Of a stretch of 31,330 bases of DNA, positions 20,946-30,937 are shown piece after piece. Position 1 is the stretch's first letter. The number at the start of each line of letters is the position of its first letter. The position numbers and the translations under genes are program-made. Location of the stretch: positions 1 through 31,330 of the forward strand of contig ADNK01000885.1 in assembly GCA_000320545.1 (NCBI GenBank), written 5' to 3'. Source of the DNA: Bigelowiella natans CCMP2755 (lineage: Eukaryota; Cercozoa; Chlorarachniophyceae). A model generated the notes under the pieces. That model did not search any database. It was not told where the DNA came from and saw nothing but the letters and a program-made list of their open reading frames with translations.

Positions 20946-21188
20946 TTATTTACTTTTTGGATTTGCCTATTTATTTTTTTTTCATCTTCAGCTTCTTATT
21001 TCTAATTGTGATCATAATCTCCTTCCTTGTGCAGGTTTCATTCTGGCCTATCACGGCACAGGAAGAATGGCTGTCGAGAGAGATCCAGTGCAAAGACCGT
21101 TGCGATTAAAAGGAACAAAAATGGTCAGCCTAGAAAGCGCGCGAAAGGCTCGATAATTATGTCGCCAAACGTACTCTGCACAAAATGA
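18473..21188 (+). CDS. C2H2/C2HC zinc-finger protein, at least 13 exons, 5' end uncertain
   Basis: The secure part runs in exons 18974-19047, 19226-19300, 19531-19580, 19641-19698, 19849-19919, 20040-20076, 20242-20283, 20463-20513, 20762-20835 and 21035-21188, ending at TGA 21186. It encodes six classical zinc fingers, each C-x2-C-x12-H: YRCSFCSGNYSTKNNLRVH, then YQCSVCKKNFTG, RCNRCDRKFTHP, FVCSTCGRRFYQQTNKDRH, NCTFCCKTFRTSQGRKYH and QCECCGSRFRFHSG. Fingers 3 and 6 end in Cys in place of the last His (C2HC). The C-terminus is Lys/Arg-rich. Such arrays bind DNA or RNA, so a nuclear regulator is likely. Candidate upstream exons 18473-18541, 18593-18657 and 18744-18883 join in frame (SIEVAGGNVEFLKQLLTKG is typical) and reach finger 1 if the donor at 18884 is used; otherwise an in-frame TAA at 18967-18969 precedes an ATG at 18982, which could be the start. 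The upstream part is unlike any family I know. Confidence 0.85.
19441..19525. repeat. Imperfect (CTCCC/TC)n pyrimidine tract before an acceptor
   Basis: An almost pure pyrimidine repeat of about 85 bp ends a few bases before the AG acceptor of the exon at 19531 in the zinc-finger gene and must serve as its polypyrimidine tract. Confidence 0.85.
19721..19736. repeat. C16 homopolymer
   Basis: Sixteen C in a row lie in an intron of the zinc-finger gene, shortly after the donor at 19699. Confidence 0.9.
20525..20943. repeat. Cluster of intronic microsatellites
   Basis: (TG)n lies at about 20525-20558 and (AAG)n at 20618-20650, both in the intron before the exon at 20762. (AT)n lies at about 20900-20943, in the intron before the last exon of the zinc-finger gene. 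Confidence 0.9.
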
Positions 21189-22389
21189 ATGTGTGTATGC
21201 GTGTATAGCGTATGTATACACAGTTAGGTTTAACAGCATGCATGTTCCACAATGTCTATGTAAACAGCGTGAGCACGCACACACGCACGCACGCGCATGT
21301 ACATCTAGATATTCGCGTCTACGGGCAGCACGATATTGTATCATCATGTGCATTTGCTACGTCTAGACGTCGCTGTCGCCGCCCACTCATGCATCGCAAT
21401 TGTGTCACATCTCAAGCTGCATCCTTTGCGGGCATGTTGCTCGGCGCTAGCTTCCCATCCATGCGCATTGCTACAGTAACGGCTAGATGGGTGTCGCACA
21501 CTTGTAAATCTAGAAAGGTTGTGATGTGCGCCGATTTGAAACGCACGGTGTAGTTGCCGCACTGCGCGTACGTGTGTATGAACAATTGTCACACAATCAA
21601 ATGATTTCAGAATTCTTCATGCACATTGCTTGCAAGATCTAGAGATCTAAGTTCACCATGCGCTGGTCCATGAGGAAAATGATGTTCTGCATGCGCATCG
21701 CATTTATAACCCGAGTGCCCATCTGCGTGGAGGCACTCATTCTAGTATTGCATGTGAGACAGATCTTAGTAATATAGTGATCAAATCTTTTCAATGGTCA
21801 TCCCAATGTAGCTGTCCAATCAGAATACAACAGCTACCTAGTACATAGATTTCATCCTTATTTGCCAGGGACTCGGTAACAAGCTATACAGAGGACACTA
21901 GAAAGTACTGCACTCACACTAAACATGCTGCCATGCACCCTTGCTCACACGTTCTCGCCCACCTCCCCCCTCCAGTGCGTTACTGGGATAAGTGGCCTTC
22001 GTCTATTCCTCGTTCAGAGTGAAAAACACATCCTCGTCCTTTTCAATTAAAAGAGACGCTTAGAAATCATTCTACAAATGCTGGAAAAGAATTTCAGTAC
22101 GTTTGCCCTCATCTCACTAGTGTTCAGCAGCACAAAAACCGTCAAAGTTATCAATAACCATCATGACCGTTCGTCATCAATAATCTCATCATCATCATCA
22201 GTAGCATTCCTCGATCGATCGATCGATCGACACACCTGCTGCTGCTGCTCCTCCTCCTCCTCCTCTGGGTACTCCGTGTCCAAGGAGCCTGAGCAACCAC
22301 ATCGAAGTAGGAGCGGAAAGCAAATGATCGTGGTATGCGACATAGTATGCGGCACAGACACGCAGGTCTACGCAGCATAGAGAAATCGC
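21189..22389. other. Spacer, CATG/TGCA-rich in its first half
   Basis: No gene is supported. The part from 21190 to 21780 is rich in GCATGC, TGCA, CTAGA and CGCA words, like the spacers at 5.2, 11.8 and 15.9 kb. A frame opening at ATG 22078 for 100 codons crosses (ATC)n and a (CGAT)n run at 22213-22230 and is mostly Ser/Cys repeat; it is not convincing as a gene. Confidence 0.5.
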
Positions 22390-23008
22390 ATGTTTATGAT
22401 CGCAGTCAATAATCGAAACGACAAGCTCAAATTCGCTACTCTCATCATCATCGTCATCATCGTCATCATCGTCATCATCATCATCATCGACAACAACAAC
22501 TCCGTCGTCGCGATCGCCTTCGCAATAGCATTCATTTGTTGGGATGGCCGCAACTCACCCCGAGCATTTATGTACTGGGCGTATGGTATCTGGAGTCGGG
22601 ATTATTGCCACCGACGACAAGAATGCCACGACGACGATTCCACGGGCAGCAGCAGCAGCAGCACACAACAGCAGCACACAACAGCAGCACAAAACGAACT
22701 ACGGTTAGAGATAATAGGACATAATATTGCAGGCAGTGCTCGCAACAACTGCCAACACCGAATGATCCATACTTGGAATAGACAGGATCCATCACAGCTA
22801 GCAAATTCATTTCATATAGACGCTCAAGGAGTAGATAGAGGAGGAGGAGGAGGAGGAGAAGGCGAGGGGAGGGGGCTACCAACCGATCTATTCTCCCTTG
22901 GAATAGGAACCCTACGCGTGACTTGAGGAATGACATTTTCCATCTGCAGCATAATATTCAGAAAGGAGGCGAGAGGAGGAGGCCACCAACACGACCCACA
23001 CAAAGAGG

Positions 23009-23068
<60 letters not shown>

Positions 23069-23914
23069 ACACAAAACACACAAACCAAATCGTAAATCAG
23101 TACCAAAAAAAGTGCTGCACAGATTTATTAAAAAGAAAGAAATGCGTAGACACTCTTGCCACGCTTCCACATCATTAAAAGGAGGGGGGTGGGGGGTTAA
23201 GAGGGAGAGGACGAAACGGCTTCCGAAAAGGCGTGGTGGTACGCGTTTGTATATTTGCTGCTCATCGTCCCCTCATCCCTTTCCCCTGGTCGTCATCGTC
23301 GTCGTATGATTTTCCCTGCTACTTCTATACAGCCACTTGCTTGTGCTTCTACCTGGCTTGGAGGGTATCTTGAGTCGAAGTGGTACAAGTACTCCTCCAC
23401 CGACTCGCCACCGCTTTGAGTACCTAGCAAGTAGTAGCAGGGCAAGGGGTGATATACGAAATCCCTTTTTTAGTAATGTATGCAGTGTAGAAGTGATGAT
23501 GATGATAAATAACTCCATCTCGCCCCCGCGCTGCCCCCCACTGCCCTCTATGATCTCGTCGCCGTCGTAGACGTTGTCTATACGGCCTCCTCCTCCTCCT
23601 CCTCCTTATCCCCGATGCGAATGGATGTAATACTGACCGAATGCTACGTGGTGCCGCATGCCCGTGCTGCCTGTGAAAGTACGGGGAGGACGGAGGAGGA
23701 AGACGAATATGATTATGAGGAGGAGGAGGAGGAGGAGGAGGAGGAGATGATTAGGAAGGGAAGAGATGGTAGCTACCAACGGACGTGGAGACAGACACAG
23801 TAGAGCGCTGAATACCCCCTGGAACAAACATCAACGGCAACACAACCAAGAAGACAAGCGACGTCTCTTCATCAACTACTTCAAACAGCACGAGGCATTG
23901 CACGCATGGAAGGG

Positions 23915-23995
<81 letters not shown>

Positions 23996-24405
23996 CGTTA
24001 TTCTCCCTATCATCAAATGCAGGCCCGAGTGCATGCGTGCATGCGTGCATGCGTGCATGTGGCCGGGGAGGATCTTACTCTGTTTCCATGGAGAAGTACT
24101 CGCTGATTTGCCTCGCTGCTTTTGCTTCCTGGTGGTGGTAGTGGGGGCATTGTTGGCGTTGGAGCGCTTGCTCGTGCCCCTTCCCCTCCCAAAAGCAGCA
24201 ACACCAAGGGGTTCGGTCGCCTGATCACGATGGATGATATCCTGCTGCAGCTCCCCCCCAAATGGCGGTTTTCGCAGGTCATTGCTCGGAAGAGACTCTG
24301 TGTGCGAAAGGGGGAGATGGGGGGGGGAGGTGGGGTTGTTAAAATGGCCACAGGTGGTAATGGGTGACGTGCTCTCTGGGCAATATGTCATGTTTACTGA
24401 CTGTT

Positions 24406-24442
<37 letters not shown>

Positions 24443-25258
24443 GCGAAGGAGGCTTATAACAGAAGTAGTAGTAGTAGTAGTAGTAGTAGTGCTCTAGCCT
24501 TCTTTCCCCTCCTCTCCCTCGCTGCTGCTGCTGCTTCTTTCTACAGGTGCATCGGTCGTTCCTTGCTACCGTCGTTGGTGGCAGCTCCTCGTGCAGCAGC
24601 ACTCCGACGCCTCTTCGGCTTGGGTGAAATGCCTGGAATTCAAAACAACAACGATACATAGAATCATGATTATCATCGTCATCATCATTATTTCCGCTGC
24701 AGGGTATACCAACAGCACGAACCTCGATTCTTCTTCTTCTTCATCTTCATCATCATCCTACTACTAATTTACACACTGGAGGAAGACGTTCCGGAGACAC
24801 TCCTCGAAACTTGCTGCATGCGTAGATGGCTGTTGGCTTTCGTGTTGCTGTTCGCGTTCAGAATTCCCGGTGCCGCCCCCCTCCTCGAATGTGATCGGCC
24901 TTGTCTCTTGCGGGGGGTGGTGTTGATGGAGTTAGCATTTCGATTGCCACGATGTCTGATTCTTCTTGTAGCTCTGCCATCATCTGCGATGTTCCGAGCA
25001 TTGTTGTCGTTATTGTCACCATCGTCGTCATCGTCCGCCTCTGCGAGCAACACAGGTAATGAGCGCAAAAACGTGAACGTCAATCATTGGGAGTCACAAG
25101 GAAACATAGATCTAATCAACCGCCCCCCGTTTCCGCCCTCTCACTCAATGAAAACATATTATCATTGGCAGCTATGGTGTATCTTCCTTCTATTGCGCGA
25201 GTTAATTGTTGTTGTGCAGCTTCTTTCCATTCTCCTCTCAGATCGCTCGCTATCTTAA
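22390..25258 (+). CDS. Unresolved plus-strand multi-exon gene candidate
   Basis: Several plus-strand segments look coding and are linked by compatible splice sites. One is a 178-codon frame at 22390-22926 with an Ile/Val-rich stretch. Another reads HNIQKGGERRRPPTRPTQR at about 22962-23015. A third, 23332-23450 (HLLVLLPGLEGILSRSG), joins by a phase-1 intron to a segment from 23571 with MDVILTECYVVPHARAACES and a long Glu tract. Then come KHQRQHNQEDKRRLFINYFK near 23830 and an exon with MEKYSLICLAAFASWW near 24091-24138, spliced through a clean 61-nt intron to 24199-24277 (GFGRLITMDDILLQL) and on to 24547-24623. The frame then continues from 24713 through hydrophobic stretches to about 25258. 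I recognise no family. Some links lack good GT or AG signals, and the minus strand is also open in places, so this may be one gene, two genes or partly chance. Confidence 0.3.
23010..23065. repeat. (GT)n-(GA)n compound microsatellite
   Basis: (GT)n at about 23010-23028 passes into (GA)n to about 23065. If the exon ending near 23010 is real, the repeat starts at its donor. Confidence 0.9.
23920..24058. repeat. (TC)n, (AC)n and 8-bp (TGCATGCG)n repeats
   Basis: (TC)n covers about 23919-23958 and (AC)n about 23960-23992. After 30 bp follows an octamer repeat of TGCATGCG, about 3.5 copies at 24031-24058. Confidence 0.9.
24404..24490. repeat. (ATC)n and (AGT)n microsatellites
   Basis: (ATC)n lies at about 24404-24443 and (AGT)n at about 24463-24490, both in the presumed intron before the exon at 24547. 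Confidence 0.9.
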
Positions 25259-26297
25259 CTGTTAATGTTGCCTAGTGCCCCCCCCCCTTGGTCTTGGCCT
25301 GCTGAGGCGTTGTCTTCGTTACTGAAGAGCCGCATCACTCGACTCCGTAGCCGTCCAATAAGCGACTTCTTGGGCTGATGAAGCGCATAATATTAGAAAG
25401 GGAATACAGCGATCAGATGGGCAAGACTGGGTACGACGACTCACGAATATCTCCTCCCCCCTCTGCTCCCAATTCTCTACCCTTTCTTAAGAGTTTTTCT
25501 CACCGCGCTTGTCGTTTGAGTCAAGGTTTTAGGCGGGCCGCTGGTAAGTCCGATTGCCCTCCCCTTTCCAGACGTTGTGGGGCGGCGGTGTAGTGTCCCG
25601 GAGATGCTGTTGCCTCCCCCATTGTTGTCGATCGACCGGAGAAGTAGATGAGGCTTTCGCTGTGCGGGAGGCCGGGTTGCGCTTGTAGAGAAGGCAATCA
25701 GTCTTGTCGCAGATAGCATGAGAATCGTCGCCAAGATTCTTCTCTCCACCCTCCGATCCTGTCATCAAGCATACGAAATTAATCACATGAACAAATCGGA
25801 AATCGGCACATCAAAGCCTCCTGCCTTTGATCCCCATCCTCCACCCTCGTCGTTTCAACCACTTACCAGTCTTCCCGTCATGACTCTCGGTCTTCCCACT
25901 TCCACCACCAAACTTCCTCCGCGAGGATGTGGCGGTGAGGGTGGGGGCTTCCTCTTCCGGAAACGGGATGGGGAAAATCAGCTTGCGAGTCGTAATTGGC
26001 GCCGCGAAATTTTGGAAATTTTTATATGCCAGAAATATCGTACATAGTTTTCATTATTTATTCCACACATGCACAGTCATGGAAGCTCCTCGCTCTTTGA
26101 TGGATGATGAGAAAAAAGATTAGACCGGTAATCATTGCGATAGAAATTTACCTATATGTTCAATATTTACAGATGGAATCAAGGATGTCTTGAAGCAACG
26201 ACAAGGTCAAACTCTCTGTCGCAGGTTGCAATTCGGGTAGAAACATCGGCACACGAGAAGGACCACAGACTCGCCATGGGGGCGAAAGGGCCCGCAT
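25255..26297 (-). CDS. Unresolved minus-strand gene candidate
   Basis: On the minus strand an ATG at 26297 opens a 127-nt exon (26297-26171; includes RVPMFLPELQPATESLTLSL) followed by a GTAAAT donor. Further down, an exon ending at 25867 with a strong GTAAGT donor (PFPEEEAPTLTATSSRRKFG) joins in phase to one starting at 25758 (GDDSHAICDKTDCLLYKRN). Another segment from 25374 (PKKSLIGRLRSRVMRLFSN) closes at TAA 25257-25255. The last link lacks a good donor. The plus strand is also open here: ATG 25378 begins a frame with a GTAAGT donor and a 28-nt intron (25544-25571), ending at 25651. Only one reading is likely to be right. The minus gene would be head-to-head with the photolyase gene (122 bp apart). 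No family is recognised. Confidence 0.28.
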
Positions 26298-26419
26298 GAC
26301 CCTCTCTGCCTGCAGAATTTGAGTTTATTCAGCCGGTTTTAACGGCGGAACATCAAACCAACACTCCCAAATACCCTCTCCTAAGAATCCCCTTTTTAGT
26401 TTTGTAAGCACTTGAACTA

Positions 26420-26930
26420 ATGGCTTGGGGATATCGGCACGTTGTTCGAAGGACTCGCGTGGTCGCCTGCTGCTGCACGACGATGGTGCTGCTCACTATG
26501 CTTCTGAACTTGCTGTTGCTGCCGATCATTACATCTACCCTTTCCCGCCCTTCCCCCGTCGTGTGTGATCGAGGGAGGCTAAGCTGCATGAAATCTCATC
26601 GCCGAAGCCTTGTCTCTTCACACGTTCCGAGCTCCACATTCCGCCTGCGTCAACAAACGCAACGAATGCGGCCCGCGTACATCCAGCGAGTGCTTGGACT
26701 TGCAAAGAACGCCGCAAAGGATGATGTAGGAGGCAGGGATGGGAAGACAAACTCAGTGACCTTGATGTGGTTTCGGCGCGATCTGCGACTCAGAGACAAC
26801 ATGGCGCTACTTGCAGCAGAGAAGCAGGTACTGCTACTTGAAACAAGCATGATGACAATCACGAACTGCATGAGACTAATTGCAACAAGATTAAGTAGTC
26901 CGACAGGCATGGTTGTTCCACAACATAACA

Positions 26931-26968
<38 letters not shown>

Positions 26969-27609
26969 CATAATGCAGAGCAAGTATGTGGTGCCTACAT
27001 TCATTTGGGTTCCCAGCGAAGAGATGGAATCGGCGCCAGGGGACGCTGGTAAGAGGATAATGATGATGATGCTATTAATAGCAATAGTATATTTTTATTT
27101 ACGGTTTACGCATTTGTGCTTCCCCCCTTGACCCCCCTTCATCAATTCGACTTCTGCTGTTTCCCTTTCACAGCTCGGGTCTGGCTGCATGAGGCCTTGA
27201 AGTCCCTCAACAGCTCCCTCATCGAAAGGTCACCTGATGAATATGGCGATGATGATGAAGACGATGATGATAACGATGATGAAACGCAGGCCCGATATGG
27301 AAATTTTTGTGGTGTAACAAGTAGCTAAATGATTCATGTATGTAAAAGTTCTATGCTTGTACTGCATAACTCACATAAACAAAGATACGGTTCCGAGTTG
27401 CTGTTCGTTGAGGCGGAGAGCTCTGCTGTTAGCTGCAGAGACGACGATAGCACAGAGGGTACAACATACAGCGTTTGAGGAGATCTGATGAAATGTTGTT
27501 GCACACACGTAACGTGCGGAACAGTCCCTTAGAATGCCCCCTCGTCGAATACAAATCGTATCGTAAATCATTTGTTAAAGCTTTGCTTTATTTTGTGGTG
27601 GTGCTGTGT

Positions 27610-27650
<41 letters not shown>

Positions 27651-30600
27651 CATATGTGTATTTTGCTAGGAGTCGAAATGTCGCTGGAGGGGGAGGAGTC
27701 GTCGTCGTCGTCACCGTTGGCATATGACAAGACTTTGAGGGCAATTCGTGCGCTCATCCATCAGACCAACGCGTCGCGAATGTAGTCATGAACAGTTCAT
27801 TCGATGTGTGACATATACCCATACATGTGCAATATGAATATCTTTATATCATCAAGACCTTCCTTTTCACGCCAATGATCTGCCTTCTTCTTGCCGCTGT
27901 GACTACTATCTAACCTACTCCTGCTGGCTTCAACGCTCCCCCACCCCCTCCCCCTCTCAGAATCTTCAACAAGGTGTACGAGCCGGCGATGCTGGCACGG
28001 GATGAGCTACTTACCAAAGCACTGAGGGAGGATGATGGTGTTACAGTAGAAGTGTTGGAGGGGGCACATCTCATGTATGATCCGAAGGAAATCCATCAGT
28101 ACATGCCCGCCGTGGATGCAACTAATGCTGCTGCTTCTACTGCCGGTGGGACCGACACGAAGAAGGCGACATTCCAAGGAGGCCACTGGGGTGATGCAAT
28201 ACTGATGATGATGACGATGACAATGATGATGATGACGATGATGATGATGATGATGACGCTGTTGATTATTTCAATGAAGACAACTGGCATTAGTAGAACT
28301 GTGCATGAGCGCATAAGGCTGTTTTTGCTTACAGGCACGCTGAATCCGTTTCTCCGCGCCACGAGTAAGCTTCCAGAGCCTTCCAGGCCCAAACCACATC
28401 CGGATCGCCTTCCAAGCCCCCCTTCCTTCGCTTCGATATCGTCCCGACTAAGAAATGACTTCGGTCTGGGCACAGACATTAGCTCCATTTTGCCGCTTGC
28501 TGAGGAAGATGATCTCGAGGAATCAGGAGACAGAGCAGAAGAGAATAAGGGAGAGGAGAAGGAGGAGGAGGAGGAGAAACAGAAGAAATTGCATTTAAGA
28601 TGGGGTCGGTCATATGCTTTTGCTTGCTGCAGAGCAGTTTGGAAGAAAAACAGAGAAGTTTGGTTCATTTTTGAAAAAGGAGAGAGGGAGGGAAGGAACT
28701 AACAAAAACGCATACGGTCTATTATTCTTGGTACACAAATTACTGCACATATGTACTTAGGAGGGGGGCGGCATTCTTGGGGTGAGCGAATGATCACGTT
28801 CTGGAAACACGGTAGAAGTCGTAGCAGCAGCTCGACACAAATGACGATAATATTTGTAATATCCTCCCAGATATGTTTCCATTCACTGTGCAGAGTTCGT
28901 CGTCATCACAATAAATAACAACTTCTTACCCCCCCCCCCTCCCTCTAAACAAGATGGTACACAAAAATCAAATAGAATCATTATGGTTCCAGGTGTATCG
29001 AGCAGCGTTGGCCCTGCTAGCGAGAACACCGCTCACGAACGCCTACAGTTCTTCCTCGACGAAAAGCTGCCTTTCTACGACAAGAAGCAGTCAAATGCTG
29101 GTAGTAGTTGAACGCACCTTCATAGCACCAATTCTCCGATCTGATATCGATATCTCTCTTCTCCCTGCTTCTCTCTCCCCCCTTCCTACGTGGATTTGGT
29201 GTTAGATGTACGGGAGAGTGATGCTCGGTTTGCATCGCCAGTGAGCACGCTTTCGCCCTTCTTGCGGTGGGGACAGGTCGCCGATGTTGTGTCAATGTGT
29301 CAGCGCGTGTGTGCATGTGTGTGTAGGTGTGTGTATTTTCTCCCCACCCCCTTCTCCCTCCCTCCTTCCCTTCCTCTATCCCCTCATTTGTCGCGTTAAA
29401 CCTCTGCCAGATCTCAGCCAACAGCGTATACTGGGCCGTGAAAGATACACAAAGCAATCAGGTAGGCGGGGAAGGAGCCTTTGGTGTATGTATTTGTGTG
29501 TATGTGTATGTGTATGTATGTGTGTTCAGATGTAGCATTGAGTCCTTCCACAAACCCCCAGGATCGCCCTGTCTCAAAGGCCGACGTCAAAAGCTTCGTG
29601 CGACGGTTATACTGGCGCGATTTGGCCTACTTCCAGGTGGGGAAGTGTGTGTTGTGCTACTGTCGTGTCGGCTATTTCTTCCGCTCTCCTTTTCGCATGT
29701 AGATCGTCACGTGACGTGTATGTATCTTGCTTAGCTGATGACGTTCCCGCATATGGTCCGTGATCCGATTCGCACGCACTACAATAACCACCCCTGGTAA
29801 GGGCATAACAATAGCATATAGTAGCAAGCAGCAGCAAGAGAGAGAGGAGGAGGGGAGGGGGTTGGAGAGGGAGGGGAGAGCTAATTGGCACACAGGATGC
29901 ATGATGATCTCATACCTGTTTCACATCGTCCACAATCCTAGCTTTATCATCGTCTAACTGCGATTCTGCTTTTCTTTCTCCAGGCCAAATGCGAAAAACA
30001 CAACGCTCCTAAGGTGCCATCGTCGAGTAGTAGTAAAGCTTGGTGATGGTGTTCAGTGCGAGGAAAAGGAGATGAAATGATGATATTGAGTAATCATGAT
30101 GAAGACGGTGATTGTTGGTACTTGGATACGCTCCCCCCCCCCCCCCCCCCCGCTTATCTCCGTTTTGATAGGCGCTGGCAGAGAGGCCAAACAGGGTTTC
30201 CTATGGTACACATGACAATACAAATACTATACATATGTATATATACATACATATGCATATTTAGACGCAAAGAAAGCAATAAAACATGTCGTAAGACCGT
30301 TCTGTTTCATTCCCCGTTGCTACTTCGATGTCACTTCAGGTCGACGCCGCCATGCGCGAGCTCTGGTACACGGGCTGGATGCCACAGTCTTTGCGAATGC
30401 TGGTAAAACGCAGTCTTTCTCTGCCTGAGCAGCAGCAGCAGCACCAGCAGCAGCAGCAGTGCGGCAGTAAAAACCAGCAGAACGCTCTTTTGTAGTAGTA
30501 GTAGTAGTAGTAGTAGTAGTAATGGTAGTAGATGTAGTAGTTGGAATAAGTGTTGAAAAAAGAATATTGCTCCTTATTGCTCTTCCCCGCCGCCTATCAT

Positions 30601-30906
30601 CACTGGATTTTTTTTCTGCCTTCTCTGTGCCTGCTTACGCCTGGCTCTCTCCGTGCGAAGGTTGCGTCGTTTCTCGTGGAATATCTCGGCATTAGCTGGA
30701 AGGAGGTGAGTGGGAGCGTGGTTATCATCCTGGCTTTTGCCTTTGTCGTGATGATGATGATGATGACGGTGATGGATGTTCGCATGCTTGTATGTTTCGC
30801 CGCGTTCAGTATGAAAATCCGTCATCATCGCGCGCTTATCCATGATGATTGATGTTATGATTAGGGACATGCATGGTTTCATGAGACGCTCGTGGATCAG
30901 GATACG
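26420..30906 (+). CDS. DNA photolyase/cryptochrome family protein with plastid-type leader, 17 exons, 3' end outside window
   Basis: Exons 26420-26827, 26979-27048, 27174-27228, 27385-27458, 27670-27781, 27961-28190, 28335-28604, 28993-29100, 29206-29276, 29411-29461, 29562-29636, 29735-29796, 29984-30013, 30172-30205, 30340-30402, 30661-30705 and 30865-30906 give 600 residues in frame. The photolyase alpha/beta domain starts with LMWFRRDLRLRDNMAL (115-130) and includes IIFNKVYEP. FAD-domain blocks follow: WGTLNPFLRA, STLSPFLRWGQISANSVYWA, VRRLYWRDLAYFQ (W501), TGFPMVDAAMRELWYTGWMP (W559, W563), ASFLVEYLGISW and GHAWFHETLVDQDT. The family uses blue light and FAD to repair UV-damaged DNA or to signal. 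Residues 21-41 are a hydrophobic signal-peptide-like core and 42-100 are Ser/Arg-rich, as in bipartite plastid leaders. An acidic Glu/Lys insert (about 380-405) interrupts the linker. The final exon with the WQN block expected after LVDQDT is not found before 31330. Whether it repairs DNA or only signals cannot be told. Confidence 0.93.
26934..27645. repeat. Intronic (AT)n and (GT)n in photolyase gene
   Basis: (AT)n covers about 26934-26965 in intron 1, ending 13 bp before the acceptor AG of exon 2. (GT)n covers about 27605-27645 in intron 4, about 25 bp before exon 5. Short GAT-rich runs lie near 27060 and 27245. Confidence 0.9.
30133..30151. repeat. C19 homopolymer
   Basis: Nineteen C in a row lie 20 bp before the acceptor of photolyase exon 14 and form part of its pyrimidine tract. 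Confidence 0.9.
30428..30520. repeat. (CAG)n and (GTA)n microsatellites
   Basis: Interrupted CAG repeats at about 30428-30460 and a GTA run at about 30494-30521 lie in intron 15 of the photolyase gene. Confidence 0.9.
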
Positions 30907-30916
30907 GTAGACGACA

Positions 30917-30937
30917 GGGGGGGGGGGGGGGGGGGGG
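30917..30937. repeat. G21 homopolymer
   Basis: Twenty-one G in a row begin 11 bp after the end of photolyase exon 17, inside its last visible intron. Confidence 0.9.

Noticed and set aside
28096-28668. A 190-codon minus-strand frame
   Set aside because: It is the antisense of photolyase exons 6-7 and their (ATG)n intron; the plus strand has clear family motifs.
27974-28702. A single 242-codon unspliced reading of photolyase exons 6-7
   Set aside because: It runs through an intron with a (GATGAT)n repeat; family alignment and G/GT and AG/GC phases show that 28191-28334 is removed.
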